From positions 51,311,899 through 51,375,898 of the forward strand of contig CP136067.1 of NCBI GenBank assembly GCA_032622095.1: a stretch of DNA of 64,000 bases. The letters are read 5' to 3'. Positions 39,301 to 45,290 of the stretch are shown one piece after another. A program made the translations under genes and the position numbers. Source of the stretch: Siphonodentalium dalli. Taxonomy: Eukaryota > Mollusca > Scaphopoda > Gadilida > Siphonodentaliidae. The stretch's first letter is position 1; every line of letters starts with the position of its first letter. The notes under the pieces are model-generated. The model did no database searches and had not been told where the DNA came from. It saw only the letters and a list, made by a program, of their open reading frames with translations.

Positions 39301-42174
39301 GGACCACATTGCAACATTATATTATGTCACGCCAATGGCCCCTCTGGTGGAATATATGTACAATCGGATTGCGTTTTTGCGCTTACTCGCAACACTTTTG
39401 AGTTTATTCGCAATGGTATTGTTTTATTCGCTTTAGCATCATTGTTTACACCCCGACACCCATTTGAAACACCCAAACCCCGAGACACCACTCATATGGG
39501 ATTGACTAAGGCATCCCTGTCATATCACTGCTCAGCCCGGTTGACCGATTTCAGTCAAACAAAGGATGTTCTAGTGTTGCCCCTATTACGCCATTTCCAT
39601 CCCATCCGACACTCCACTCAATACAAAATGGCAACCCAGATGGGTCCAAATAGGTCAAACTTGTAATTGTTCAATATCTTGACTGATTTTTATCAAACGA
39701 TGGGTGTTGCAGGGTGGCATCCACTACCCATTTTGGAAGATATGAGAAACAAAACTCACATTTTTAACGTAACACAATGTATCTACTAATTTGTTCGTAA
39801 ATCTTCCGCGTATGTATGTTTTGAGTTACCTCTTACCATATTATGTATACATACATTTGGCCGGGTTCGAACGAACTATTTTCGTTTAATGATAGTCCCT
39901 TATCTATTTAAAACAGTCGAGGAAGACATGAAAGGGAGAATAACCAACGGATTGGCGATGACGTGTAAGTTCGGTTTGGGCTGTGGCTGGGTGGCCTTCA
40001 AGCTTCACACTGCTGAGTTATTTCCAACCGTCGTCAGGTAATAATGTATATTATTATATTTCCAAATTAAAGCGCCAATGAAATCCTATATAGATTGAAT
40101 TTATTTGAATGGGACGCAAAAGTCTGTCGAGGTGACAAGTTATCTTGTCATATTCACAGGGGATGCGAAATAACAAAAAAGTATAGTGAAGAACTGTCAG
40201 CAACAAGTACATGTAAAACTGGATAGACGTTGTTCATATTTCCATCTATATGTACATAACAGAGTAGGATCTGTATGTATCCGTATGTCTGTCTGTTTTC
40301 GCAGAGACCCCTGCACCGATTTGGCGCGGTGACTCGTGGTACCAAGGCGAATGTTATAACGGCGTTAGTTTTTTGCAATTTTGTTTTAGTAAATTGATGA
40401 ATGGAGTTCAATCTATAAAAAAATATTCCAAAATATTTGTTTAAAAAATCTAAATATGCGCGATGCCCTTTGTGTAGGGGCCCATATGCCACTGAATAAA
40501 GATTCCCTTTTGGAGCCTGTATCAGCTAGTTATTTATAGCTCTCCAGTAACGATATTTCGCATATCGAAACCATTGTTATGCAAACGTTAGTGTTGCACT
40601 TGCATTACCAATACAAGTAAAATTAGTCCAATAAGATAACACAAGGTAACAATGGTAAAGGTCGGTGCAATGAACTCTATTCTGAAAATTATATCCAGTC
40701 TTACCACGCGTTTGGCAATGTTTGTTTACATATAACAATGGTTTCTGCACTCGAAATTTTGTTATTGGAGAGCTATCAATAATAAATAATAAGAACAAAC
40801 GTATCAATTTCGCCATGTTTTGGGATATTTGTGCAGACGTTTTAAATGTTTGCACAATACACTCACTGCGAAAGCCGAAAGTCCCATTAAGTAAACACGA
40901 TGCTTGCTGTTTGTGGGCTTTCTGTCGATATTCCATGCCATGACGATGTCACTTCTATTGACAAAGAGATAACAGCACAGAGGACCAACTAAACTTCGAA
41001 ATTACTCAGTAGAAACCAGTACATAACCATTTATTTTGTTCTCGCCATCTTGTAGCTTTGTGATAGATGTGTGTGTCGTGAATGTTGTATCGGAGAGGTA
41101 TTTTAGATACGATGAAATTTGATGTGCTATTTTACAAATGAAACATGTCGTAGGCAGCCACTGAGAATTAAACTATATTTGCAGGACGTTGTCGTCGGGA
41201 GTGTGCAACGGAGCATCAAGGGTCGGAGCTGTCATCGCACCTCAACTCGTGTATCTGGTAATGGGATAAACCGATATTGTTTTATTGAGAGGGCCAGAAA
41301 GAGAGAGAGAGAGATAGAGAGAGAGTGTGTGTGTGTGTGTGGGGGGGGGGGGTGGACCACCATGATGCAACTCCTGCATATAAGCCTTTAATATTTTATC
41401 ACAGGCACCCGATCCATCATTCCAGAATATAACATTTTATTTCGACAAATTCAACAAATGTTTACTTGATATCTACTCTAAATCGACCACAACGAGCATT
41501 CGAAAACGTATTAAAGGTCCTTGTATTCTTCTGAAAAAATACATAACTGACTGCGATGTTGCCCCCCTAAGACATATGGAGTAAAGGCGTATTCTGTGCA
41601 TTTATCGAACTATTTTGATAACCAGAACGTGACAAAGTAATACATAACTTGGTTTGATGTAAAATACAAAGTCGTTTTAACCATGTCTTTATTAAATACT
41701 CACAGGAAATGTTCAGATAATAAATTCAACAAACGGCCATAGGCCATTTGTTGAACTTATTATATGAACATTTCCCACCAATGAATACGAATCCTTCTGC
41801 ACTGGTATTATATTTTCGTCTATCTATCGTCTGCTCACTTTTAGTGAATTCGTGAACACCCCGTCCAAATGTATAGTAGACCATTCCACTATATACTTTT
41901 ATAATTGGCTGAGAGAATCCATTTAGTAAAGAAAAGGTTACTGTTGTTTCAGACGCAACTGGAGGGAAGCCTAATGTACCTTGTGATTGGCGTTCTTGGA
42001 GTTATGTCCACCATTGTCTCACAGATGGTCGAGGAGACCAAAGGCGTCGTCCTCCCTGACGTGATAATAACGGTGGATGATAAAAAGGCGTCGAACTACG
42101 AATTGGAAAAGCGAGGGGAGATAAATGCAGCATACACGAGTGTTCCTGCTATATCAACACTGAGTCAATTATGA
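15053..42174 (+). CDS. SLC22-family (organic ion transporter-like) major facilitator, nine-exon gene
   Basis: Coding join: 15053-15367, 22048-22272, 25093-25289, 26624-26857, 31850-31984, 32591-32673, 39917-40037, 41185-41257, 41953-42174. That is 1605 nt and 534 residues, normal for SLC22. All introns are GT-AG and frame is kept. SLC22 proteins are 12-helix plasma-membrane carriers of organic cations, anions or zwitterions. Visible landmarks: TM1 near residues 20-45, then a glycosylatable loop with three N-x-T sequons (NMT, NQT, NLT); MFS signature GQIAELFGRKK at 135-145; PESMRWL at 249-255 (family PESPRWL); TLGRRK at 369-374; TAELFPTVVR at 428-437; ASRVG at 447-451; EETKG at 488-492 (family PETKG). 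The loop is short, about 60 residues against roughly 100 in vertebrate OCTs. R449 sits where OAT/OCTN proteins carry Arg and OCTs Asp, so a classical cation substrate is uncertain. Substrate unknown; no gene symbol assigned. Confidence 0.93.
15431..15798 (+). mobile_element. Palindromic MITE family 2, copy 1
   Basis: Located in intron 1, 63 bp after exon 1. It starts ATCCTCCTGTAAATTCGCAC and ends GGGTTTTCGCGCGAATATCC. These ends are imperfect reverse complements over ~25 bp, each with a CGCAC.TAAT or ATAATGTGCG core. The interior has the family hallmark CACATTATCGACTTAAA and AGCAGATAATGTGC. Other copies: 20016, 25473, 26117, 35981 and 47198 (inverted). Confidence 0.8.
15799..17984. other. Intron 1 sequence, no gene seen
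   Basis: Overlapping open frames on both strands at 15879-16350 are AT-rich and mutually exclusive, with no protein-like features. A C13 run lies at 17594-17606. A direct repeat pair inside this span is listed separately. Confidence 0.45.
16460..17588. repeat. Direct repeat pair, ~125-165 bp, about 0.9 kb apart
   Basis: The segment 16460-16627 and the segment 17465-17588 share, in the same orientation and order, TGTCT.GT.TTGTAATTGTT, GGTTAC..CTACGGATTCGT or equivalent, TTAATGAACG, GTGTTATAT, AATTCCAAGTGCTG-like text and GCCTTTATAT.ACAGGTTTG. Together they bracket ~840 bp with no coding capacity. They may be terminal direct repeats of a degraded element or a local duplication. Confidence 0.6.
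17985..18240 (-). repeat. Interspersed repeat family 3, inverted diverged copy
   Basis: Contains GGTATCGAAATGGGTCGATAAATAT, the reverse complement of ATATTTATCGACCTATTTCGATACC at 33728. The flanking TTTTTTTCCCGG and AATATTCGTTTTTGA also match in order. Related copies: 33500-33820 and 37195-37515. Confidence 0.65.
18590..18970 (+). repeat. Fragment of the 'AACGCGGTATAAA' repeat family
   Basis: Shares ordered blocks with 58560-58910 and 50400-50760: CTGGAGCAAT, CATT.ATGGGTC, ACAGAACGCGGTATAAA, CGCCATTATGATTCTA, CAACTCAATGGAA and AGTAGTGGTTGAT. It is probably an old fragment of the inverted-repeat element nested at 58181-62461. Further related fragments appear near 20500-20580 and 21540-21780. 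Confidence 0.6.
19180..20010. repeat. Tandem ~170-bp repeat (GCCGCCAGCGGCCATCTTGG-type units)
   Basis: At least four irregular units contain, in order, ACATGACCGCCAACAGCCATCTT, GATTTTACTCTTTGCATGAC, TAAATCCTTCG, GGCCACATC.CTCATCC, ATATGGATCTTC and CTAGATGGGAGCC. Units are diverged and some truncated. Frames on both strands cross it and are not genes. A more diverged relative is at 56600-57180. Confidence 0.8.
20016..20370 (+). mobile_element. Palindromic MITE family 2, copy 2
   Basis: Starts ATATCCTCGCGCAAATAATC and ends GATGTGCGGGGTTTCGAGAG. The interior contains the CACACTATCGACTTAAAATG segment facing an upstream reverse complement-like block. It is full length relative to copies 1 and 4. 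Confidence 0.8.
20371..22047. other. Intron 1, 3' part; old repeat fragments only
   Basis: Includes fragments related to the AACGCGGTATAAA family (20500-20580 and 21540-21780, the latter with GGTTGCCATTTTGCAAACC and TTAAGATAGATCAAAACAA matching the reverse complement of 50940-51030). No coding exon was found before the acceptor at 22047. Confidence 0.5.
22048..22272 (+). CDS. SLC22 exon 2 (TM2-TM3, MFS signature)
   Basis: Residues 106-180. Acceptor TTCCATTCCAG|TAT, donor TTCACG|GTTAGT, 75 codons, phase 0 at both ends. It encodes YGLICDREQLSG, the TM2 glycine-rich stretch and the MFS loop signature GQIAELFGRKK. It then runs into TM3 and ends RFLIGFT, which joins AGGVLAVDF of exon 3 in place of the family's RFLxGxxxGG. 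Confidence 0.93.
22370..22490. repeat. Foldback with 20-bp terminal arms
   Basis: GTAATGCCCTAAGTAATCGA (22370-22389) is the reverse complement of 22471-22490 at 19 of 20 positions; the interior is 81 bp. It lies in intron 2, ~100 bp after exon 2. A small MITE or transcribed hairpin. Confidence 0.8.
22491..25020. other. Intron 2, no feature seen
   Basis: AT-rich. Repeated ATAACTGAA..TTTCAGTTAT motifs around 23950-24360 look like weak palindromes. No gene is supported; the 80-codon frame at 23745 has no recognisable features. Confidence 0.45.
25021..25086 (+). repeat. 22-bp minisatellite, three units, abutting exon 3 acceptor
   Basis: Units 25021-25042, 25043-25064 and 25065-25086 are each TTGGCCA..CA.T.GGTTTCTG with 2-4 differences. 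They are followed at once by TTTCAG and exon 3, so the last unit's GGTTTCTG forms much of the acceptor's pyrimidine tract. Confidence 0.9.
25093..25289 (+). CDS. SLC22 exon 3 (TM4-TM6 region)
   Basis: Residues 181-245 plus two bases of codon 246. Acceptor TTTCAG|GCT, donor GGTT|GTAAGT, 197 nt, ending in phase 2. It encodes AGGVLAVDFSIPVEFMS, corresponding to the family's GGxxxxxFVLxxE segment, then hydrophobic helices and FLFGW. The last codon is completed by C in exon 4 to give Phe, yielding WF before VPES. Confidence 0.92.
25473..25590 (+). mobile_element. Palindromic MITE family 2, copy 3 (5' fragment)
   Basis: Begins ATATCCTCGCGCAAATACGC and follows copies 1, 2 and 4 through AGCAGATAATGGACC and TTATTTCGTTTTATGGCGC, then loses similarity. 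The 3' half is missing. Confidence 0.75.
26117..26445 (+). mobile_element. Palindromic MITE family 2, copy 4
   Basis: Starts ATATCCTCGCGGAAATACG and ends TGTGCTGGTTATCGGGAG. The interior shows the clearest internal palindrome: TAGAATAGCCTCATTATGAG against CTAAAAATGAGGCAATTCTA, centred on the CACATTATCGACT box. It lies in intron 3, ~180 bp before exon 4. Confidence 0.82.
26624..26857 (+). CDS. SLC22 exon 4 (central cytoplasmic loop)
   Basis: Residues 246-323 plus two bases of codon 324. Acceptor ATCGCAG|CAT, donor GTTTG|GTAAGA. It gives FIVPESMRWLITKGRIDEA, the family's PESPRWL(L/I)xKGR(xxEA) signature with Met in place of the second Pro, then the charged loop and the ILPAVF-like start of TM7. 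The pyrimidine tract before this acceptor is poor, so the site may depend on other signals; the protein join nevertheless fits well. Confidence 0.92.
26858..28376. other. Intron 4, 5' part
   Basis: AT-rich without a supported gene. A TA/CATG dinucleotide run at 27880-27907 is palindromic. Otherwise no recognised elements. Confidence 0.45.
28377..29016. mobile_element. ~640-bp element with ~60-bp terminal inverted repeats
   Basis: The left end TAAGTGCCACCGTACACGCT and right end (reverse complement) TTAGTGCCACCGCACACGCT continue in parallel through GCGATTAAAATTGTAAGTGG and GGGAAAA.CGCA.GTGG. The interior repeats CTACGAT-type motifs in both directions. No transposase frame; a non-autonomous DNA transposon in intron 4. 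Confidence 0.85.
29260..29454 (-). pseudogene. Coding-like 64-codon open stretch, identity unknown
   Basis: Read on the minus strand from 29454 to a TAA at 29260-29262, there is an uninterrupted frame with protein-like composition: LRWEEFADRYTRTSYVHHL in the middle and FGRYGSNGMDATDNPDM near the end. The first in-frame Met is only 13 codons from the stop, so if real it is a terminal exon or a gene fragment. Possible acceptor AGs precede it (GCGTAG|ATT). It is antisense within intron 4 of the SLC22 gene. No family recognised; chance cannot be excluded. Confidence 0.3.
29701..30062 (+). mobile_element. Short single copy of the TCAAGGTCA repeat element
   Basis: Starts ACTAGAAGGGTAACCCGACTT followed by CGTCCGGGG. 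It has two AAGGTCAAGGTCAGGTCGG blocks (about 29770 and 29909), GACAAAAGTAC..CTA and CGTCGAAATCC modules shared with 4063-5395. It ends in a CATACATACATATATAT run and TTTATATAG. The compact layout (head, two cores, microsatellite tail) suggests an interspersed element, of which 4063-5395 is an amplified form. Confidence 0.8.
30865..31288. mobile_element. ~420-bp element with inverted terminal arms
   Basis: The left ATAGACCAAGTATTCTCTGT and right ACAGAGAAGACTTGGTCTAT pair, followed inward by CCAAAACAGCCTGGG and GGTTGATGCTGTTTTGG against CCAAAACAGCATCAACC. The arms continue weakly to ~120 bp. The left arm has an extra ~14 bp between blocks. The frame at 31082-31315 runs through it and is not a gene. 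Confidence 0.75.
31850..31984 (+). CDS. SLC22 exon 5 (TM7-TM8)
   Basis: Residues 324-368 plus two bases of codon 369. Acceptor CCGTTGCAG|GTT, donor AACAC|GTGAGT. It gives WFSMGLGYYGIAFGVTKL and GDIYLNLTLSALVDIPQNV, the family's WFxxxxxYYGLxxxxxxLxGxxYLNFxxxxLVExP stretch. No stop or frameshift. Confidence 0.93.
32591..32673 (+). CDS. SLC22 exon 6 (TM8-TM9 loop)
   Basis: Residues 369-396 plus one base of codon 397. Acceptor CTTACAG|GCT, donor TATTTAG|GTAAGC, 83 nt. It gives TLGRRKTNLAAFALTALSAL, the second MFS loop motif (GRRK) followed by TM9. It ends in phase 1, and G plus TC of exon 7 makes Val. Confidence 0.92.
32831..32916. repeat. 22-bp inverted repeat hairpin in intron 6
   Basis: AATAATTCACATGGGGAGTCGG (32831-32852) pairs with CCGACTCCCCAAGTGAATTATT (32895-32916) at 21 of 22 positions; loop 42 nt. 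A small foldback about 160 bp after exon 6. Confidence 0.88.
33500..33820 (+). repeat. Interspersed repeat family 3, copy
   Basis: Shares with 37195-37515 the ordered blocks CATTTT.CAGC.GTTTT, CCATATCAGGAATAG, TGTTTGGGACCCAAAC or its variant, TAGAAAGGTAG, ATTTCGATACCGGGAAAAA and GCACAAACCGCCATG.GG.TTTAAA. Diverged; no coding frame. Confidence 0.75.
34107..34622 (-). mobile_element. TTAA-flanked MITE, diverged inverted copy C
   Basis: Flanked by TTAA at 34103-34106 and 34623-34626. The right end GTCGCACGTGCCTTTAA is the complement of the TTAAAGGCACGTG start of copies A and B; the left end is TTAAGGATACGG. Internal blocks such as CGTCAAAAACCGCCA.AAACAGAAAGAA, GGCATAAACAGTATGTTATTGTCAAA and GGTAAACATAAAGAGCG match A and B in reverse. 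Confidence 0.83.
34781..35776. mobile_element. Foldback element with 354-bp inverted arms and TTAA ends
   Basis: Arm 34781-35134 and arm 35423-35776 are reverse complements with only a few mismatches. The outermost sequence is TTAAGGGCTTTGTGGACCCA and its complement TGGGTCCACAAAGCCCTTAA. The spacer (35135-35422) is unique in the window and non-coding. High arm identity implies young age or gene conversion. TTAA at both ends suggests a piggyBac-like target site. It lies in SLC22 intron 6. Confidence 0.92.
35981..36142 (+). mobile_element. Palindromic MITE family 2, copy 5 (5' part, interrupted)
   Basis: CCTCCTGCAAATAGG, GATTCTGAAATAAGC, CCCGTTATTCCGCTAAATGGC and ACATTGAACACATATTATAAAG follow the other copies. 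Similarity stops where MITE copy B is inserted at TTAA (36143-36146); no clear continuation was seen beyond it. Confidence 0.65.
36147..36641 (+). mobile_element. TTAA-flanked MITE, copy B
   Basis: 495 bp, flanked by TTAA at 36143-36146 and 36642-36645. Nearly identical along its length to copy A (12168-12661), including GGCACGTGAGGCCTTAGTTG at the start and CCGCCAAGGCCAACCGTACC at the end. This points to recent mobilisation. It is inserted in a family 2 element in SLC22 intron 6. Confidence 0.9.
37195..37515 (+). repeat. Interspersed repeat family 3, second copy
   Basis: Same ordered blocks as 33500-33820 (TTTTACAGCGGTTTTCATTT, CCATATCAGGAATAGG, TGTAGAAAGGTAG, TTTCGATACCGGGAAAAA, CACAAACCGCCATGCGGTTT). 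Confidence 0.75.
37516..39134. other. Intron 6 interior; short minisatellite at 38863-38914
   Basis: No gene supported. A 19-bp unit GACAGGGGACTTAACTGTT occurs about 2.7 times at 38863-38914. The AT-rich block at 37740-38160 has a 3'-untranslated or transposon look but no identifiable motif. Short frames at 38173-38598 are unsupported. Confidence 0.45.
39135..39740. mobile_element. ~600-bp element with diverged inverted arms
   Basis: The left AACAACACCCAGCGTTTGAT, AAATCAGTCAAGA and CCCATCTGGG.GGC.TCCATTTT occur reversed at 39600-39725 (AAAATGGCAACCCAGATGGG, TCTTGACTGATTT, ATCAAACGATGGGTGTTG). The 130-codon plus frame (39274-39666) between and across the arms is not recognised and is probably incidental. 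Confidence 0.65.
39917..40037 (+). CDS. SLC22 exon 7 (TM10)
   Basis: Residues 397-436 plus two bases of codon 437. Acceptor TTTAAAACAG|TCG, donor GTCAG|GTAATA. It gives VEEDMKGRITNGLAMTCKFG and then FKLHTAELFPTVVR, the highly conserved SLC22 TM10 motif (GKFG...YTAELxPTxxR). It is isolated by a 7.2-kb upstream intron, but frame and motif order leave little doubt. Confidence 0.93.
40038..41184. other. Intron 7, no feature seen
   Basis: AT-rich. Overlapping frames on both strands at 40154-40943 have no recognised domains and are not supported as genes. Confidence 0.45.
41185..41257 (+). CDS. SLC22 exon 8 (TM11)
   Basis: Residues 437-461. Acceptor ATATTTGCAG|GAC, donor TATCTG|GTAATG, 73 nt. It gives RTLSSGVCNGASRVGAVIAP and QLVYL, the family's RNxxxGxxSxxSRxGxxxAPxxxxL. 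The Arg of ASRVG (R449) occupies the position that separates OAT/OCTN proteins (Arg) from OCTs (Asp). Confidence 0.93.
41292..41353. repeat. Compound microsatellite (GA)n(GT)n(G)n
   Basis: A GAGAGA tract with one interruption, then GTGTGT, then a G run, starting 35 bp inside intron 8. A likely length polymorphism close to the exon 8 donor. Confidence 0.9.
41705..41775. repeat. 34-bp inverted repeat with 3-nt loop in intron 8
   Basis: GGAAATGTTCAGATAATAAA and the rest of arm 41705-41738 pair with 41742-41775 at 31 of 34 positions; loop ATA. It is a nearly uninterrupted palindrome, either a foldback element or a transcribed hairpin. Confidence 0.9.
41953..42174 (+). CDS. SLC22 exon 9 (TM12, C-terminus, stop)
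   Basis: Residues 462-534 and TGA. Acceptor GTTGTTTCAG|ACG. It encodes TM12 (MYLVIGVLGVMSTIVS), then VEETKGVVLPD, which matches the family's LPETKGxxLPE ending with Glu in place of Pro, and a 40-residue hydrophilic cytoplasmic tail ending STLSQL. The tail has no recognised domain; the final QL is not a strong PDZ ligand. Confidence 0.93.
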   Translation, partial: TQLEGSLMYLVIGVLGVMSTIVSQMVEETKGVVLPDVIITVDDKKASNYELEKRGEINAAYTSVPAISTLSQL

Positions 42175-42530
42175 ACTAAGCATGTTTATACACTATACCA
42201 ACCAGACTGTTCATATATTTGTAACTACATTATGTCATGAATCTACTCTAACTAGGCCAGGAGATATCATATTCCACAGTACACAACCTGCGAATTGATG
42301 TTCTGACCCGTTCTGACAATTAAGGACTCCATGTGGGCCCGGTGTAAAATAGACTTACCGCCCCACAGCGAGGGGTAAGATTCCCATAATGTGGCACCCT
42401 GTTTGTCGTGGATGTATCCCTTGAGTTGTGTGTAGGAGTACTGGAGGTAATAAGACATTCGTATCAGAGGAATCCATATGGGCCTATGAATTAAACATTC
42501 AAAGGAGTAAGGCTGAGACAAATAGAAAAT

Positions 42531-42901
42531 AGTTGGTACTCGACCATCGATTCAACCAGTCACATACTTTGCTGTCGTTTCTACGAAAAGTTTGCTCTGA
42601 TGCCATCCCTCAGACAGATAACAGTCAGACCAAAATAATTCGTGTATCGCAAGCAACACAACTTGACGTTACTGATATATCTCCTGTCCCATAAACTGTA
42701 TCGCATGCTATGGAAACGTCTTCTGCAGATGCAACAGTTGCTCCCAAACAATCCACTCAGGTTGAGCCAGTTGCTACAAAAACAATATATTCGCCTGTTG
42801 CTTCGAAACAAAAATCGCCAAAGTCACTCCAACGTTCATACTCCAAAGAGAGGTTCATATTTGAACTGCCAAAGTTTGACCAGATGATTGATGAGAAATG
42901 A
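42531..42901 (+). pseudogene. Coding-like stretch with internal stop, identity unknown
   Basis: One frame, opened by TAG at 42530-42532, reads about 53 protein-like codons (for example SFLRKVCSDAIPQTDNSQTK), hits TAA at 42692-42694, and resumes in the same frame through an ATG at 42710 to TGA at 42899-42901. The second half is rich in S, T, P, K and Q (KTIYSPVASKQKSPKSLQ) and ends FELPKFDQMIDEK. Constant frame across a single stop suggests a decayed exon or retrocopy, or alternatively the 63-codon ATG frame alone. It lies 356 bp after the SLC22 stop, so it may fall in the 3' UTR. No family recognised. Confidence 0.3.
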
Positions 42902-43388
42902 TTAGCTGTAAAAGACACCAAACAGAATTTACGGACTGAAGCTGTCGATTGACCGATCGATAGATAAGATTATGTCTCATCCGCTCGACTGTAAGATCGA
43001 CGCATTGATAAATGTCCACATGCGCTTCATCAACTATTATAAATAACTTGTAAATGCAAAAGCTGATGTTGGAAGCTACTTTACATTTTTCGATGTGCAG
43101 CCTTGTTAATTTATTATGATTTATTGCTATTGATTATGTATTCTTGCACTCATTGTATACGTGTTATATTATGCTTGTACACTAGTCAGTTCTTGAATTT
43201 ATATTCCTGACTCCAAGCTGAATCTTTTTCTCTTGGGTGCTTGTATTTGTACATAGCCCATTGTTTTAATACAATACGCTGTCTGGGGTATCTATACAGT
43301 TGCTTCGCTACGCTCTTTTTTCCTACCTGAGTCTTTTCTTGTTCGTGATACATGTATGGATTAGTGGATAAAACGACATTAAACCCTC

Positions 43389-43394
43389 AATAAA
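43389..43394 (+). terminator. Candidate polyadenylation signal AATAAA
   Basis: The first canonical AATAAA found after the SLC22 stop codon (1.2 kb downstream), preceded by ATTAAA at 43378. If used, the 3' UTR would include the 42531-42901 coding-like stretch. The surrounding sequence could itself be repeat-derived, so use is uncertain. Confidence 0.35.
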
Positions 43395-43678
43395 TCAATC
43401 TGACACGAAACTTTATAACATTGAACTATTAAGGCAGGGACTATATTTCTTAACACTTCCCCTCAACAATCAACTTCACATTAGGGGGCGATCCTGTTCG
43501 AGGTTTCGTGTTATTTTTAGATTGTGATATAGCAATATACATTGAATAATTACCCGGGGAAAAGCAAACTCACACACAAAGTTACTTAAATCCTGCAATT
43601 TCAAGCTGGGACCTTCATCTAGAGTGATATATACTAAGAAAGATATTACCCGCACTGTTTGTTAAATGGTATAGACTT

Positions 43679-44580
43679 CAGTGTTCGCGCTGGACCGAAA
43701 AAAATTTTAGCCAAAAGTTTAGCCAAATGAAAATTTTATTAGCCAAATGAAAAAAACTTTAGCCAAATGTTTTTTAGCCAAATTAAAAAAAACTATGGCC
43801 AAATTAAATCATCGTTTTCTGGTCGGTTCACAATTAATGACTAAAACGTCAAATCTAACAGACACAGGTAAAATACACAATAATTTAACTAATTTTGATG
43901 AACTAGAAATATCATTTATTAAAAATTTATTAATCTTTATTGTCCTTCTTAATGTCATACATTTTTTGTTTTATATCAATATCTTTTTTAAAATCATTAA
44001 ATATTAATTATCCTTGCGAAAATATTCAAGTGACATCTGGAAACTAATAACTTAATATTGTTACGCCATTATCAAATTGCAATCTGTCATAAAAGCATGC
44101 ATATTATTTTGAATGTATCGGTATTGACGACAAATAGCCACAAAATATCTGTCGTGATTCACGTTTGGCTGATTAAGCTATTGTCTTACACTTGGTACTC
44201 ATAAACCTTGACCGTCATAAATGCAATGTCATCATAAACATGCATTGTGCAGGAGTCCCGTGAGTGACCAGACAGACAATGGGGGATTAGAGGATTAAAT
44301 GTAAAATAATGATTTTTTTGCTGTTTCGTGCAGAGTGACGGGTTTCCCTTTGTACTGTCCGCGATCGGGTTTCCCTTTGTACAGTCGGCGATATATTCCC
44401 ACTTACGATGTTTCCGGACTAGATCGTTCACATCACAGAATTGAAAACCCACTTGCCAAAAATTCATGCTTTCAGTCTCCATTTGGGGTCAAAAAAAGTT
44501 TAGCCAAATGAAATTTTTATTAGCCAAATTCGAAAAAGATTAGCCATTGGCTAATTTGGCTACCGACAGCGCGAACACTG
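43679..44580. mobile_element. hAT-type DNA transposon (non-autonomous), 8-bp TSD
   Basis: A 902-bp element with perfect 14-bp terminal inverted repeats CAGTGTTCGCGCTG, flanked by the perfect 8-bp direct repeat ATAGACTT (43671-43678 and 44581-44588). Eight-bp duplications and CAGTG ends are hallmarks of hAT elements. Subterminal TTAGCCAAAT motifs repeat on both sides (for example 43709-43805 and 44499-44560), plausible transposase-binding repeats. A 27-bp tandem duplication GGGTTTCCCTTTGTAC.GTC lies near 44340-44393, inside a 98-codon minus frame (44186-44482) of unknown origin. No transposase is encoded. Confidence 0.93.
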
Positions 44581-44879
44581 ATAGACTTCCCTGTCATAAC
44601 GTCACAAAGTGCCAATGTTTTTTACTGGCGGAATATGATATATACGGGCGTATCTAAAGTAGAGATTCGTGGCATGATCTAATGTGTAACCAGACCAACA
44701 CTGGAACAACCACGAGATGCCGTTAAAATTATAGTCACATTTAATATCCGCCCATTGTTTTTGTGGTATTCTTATACTTTCGTGTAGATGTACATCTAGT
44801 ATGACCACGTTCCACTCACATTGCATTAAACAAAATTAAATTGTTTCACGATCTGTTGCGTGTTAGCCCAAATTAAGGA

Positions 44880-45290
44880 TGTTGCGAATTTGCTATGACG
44901 CTGGTGGGTCCTGCAACATTGCTTTGATGCTGGTGGGTCCTGCTAACTTGCTATCATACTGTTATACCAAAGAGATGCACCTGTCCGAGCGTGCATCGAG
45001 ACGTCCGTCCGCCTGATGTATGTTCATGCCATAACTTGAACAGTAGTGCTCGAATCTCAATGAATTTTGGTATGGATGTTCAATACTTGAAGGACATCCA
45101 ATAGAGTGTTCAATAGTTATTATCTGATTTTCCATTACATAGTTAATCATCTTTGTTTATCTGGAAATGTTGGCTTTTTGGTGCGTCCGATGTCTGTTCA
45201 CATCATAACTTGAACAGTATTGCTCGAATCTCAATGTCATTTGGTATTGATGTTCACCACTATGAGGACGTATTAGATCGTTTTGTTTAG
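44880..45290. repeat. Short diverged tandem repeats
   Basis: GCTGGTGGGTCCTGC occurs at 44901 and 44930 in a ~30-bp duplication. Then GT.TGTTCA..CCATAACTTGAACAG, TGCTCGAATCTCAATG and GGTAT.GATGTTCA occur at 45018-45085 and again at 45192-45260. This second repeat looks like a common dispersed spacer sequence. Confidence 0.7.

Noticed and set aside
39274-39666. 130-codon plus frame in intron 6
   Set aside because: It spans the arms of an inverted-repeat element and shows no domain or transmembrane pattern related to the transporter.
43747-44007. 86-codon lysine-rich frame
   Set aside because: Its start is translated TTAGCCAAAT subterminal repeats of the hAT element and the rest is AT-rich; not transposase-like.
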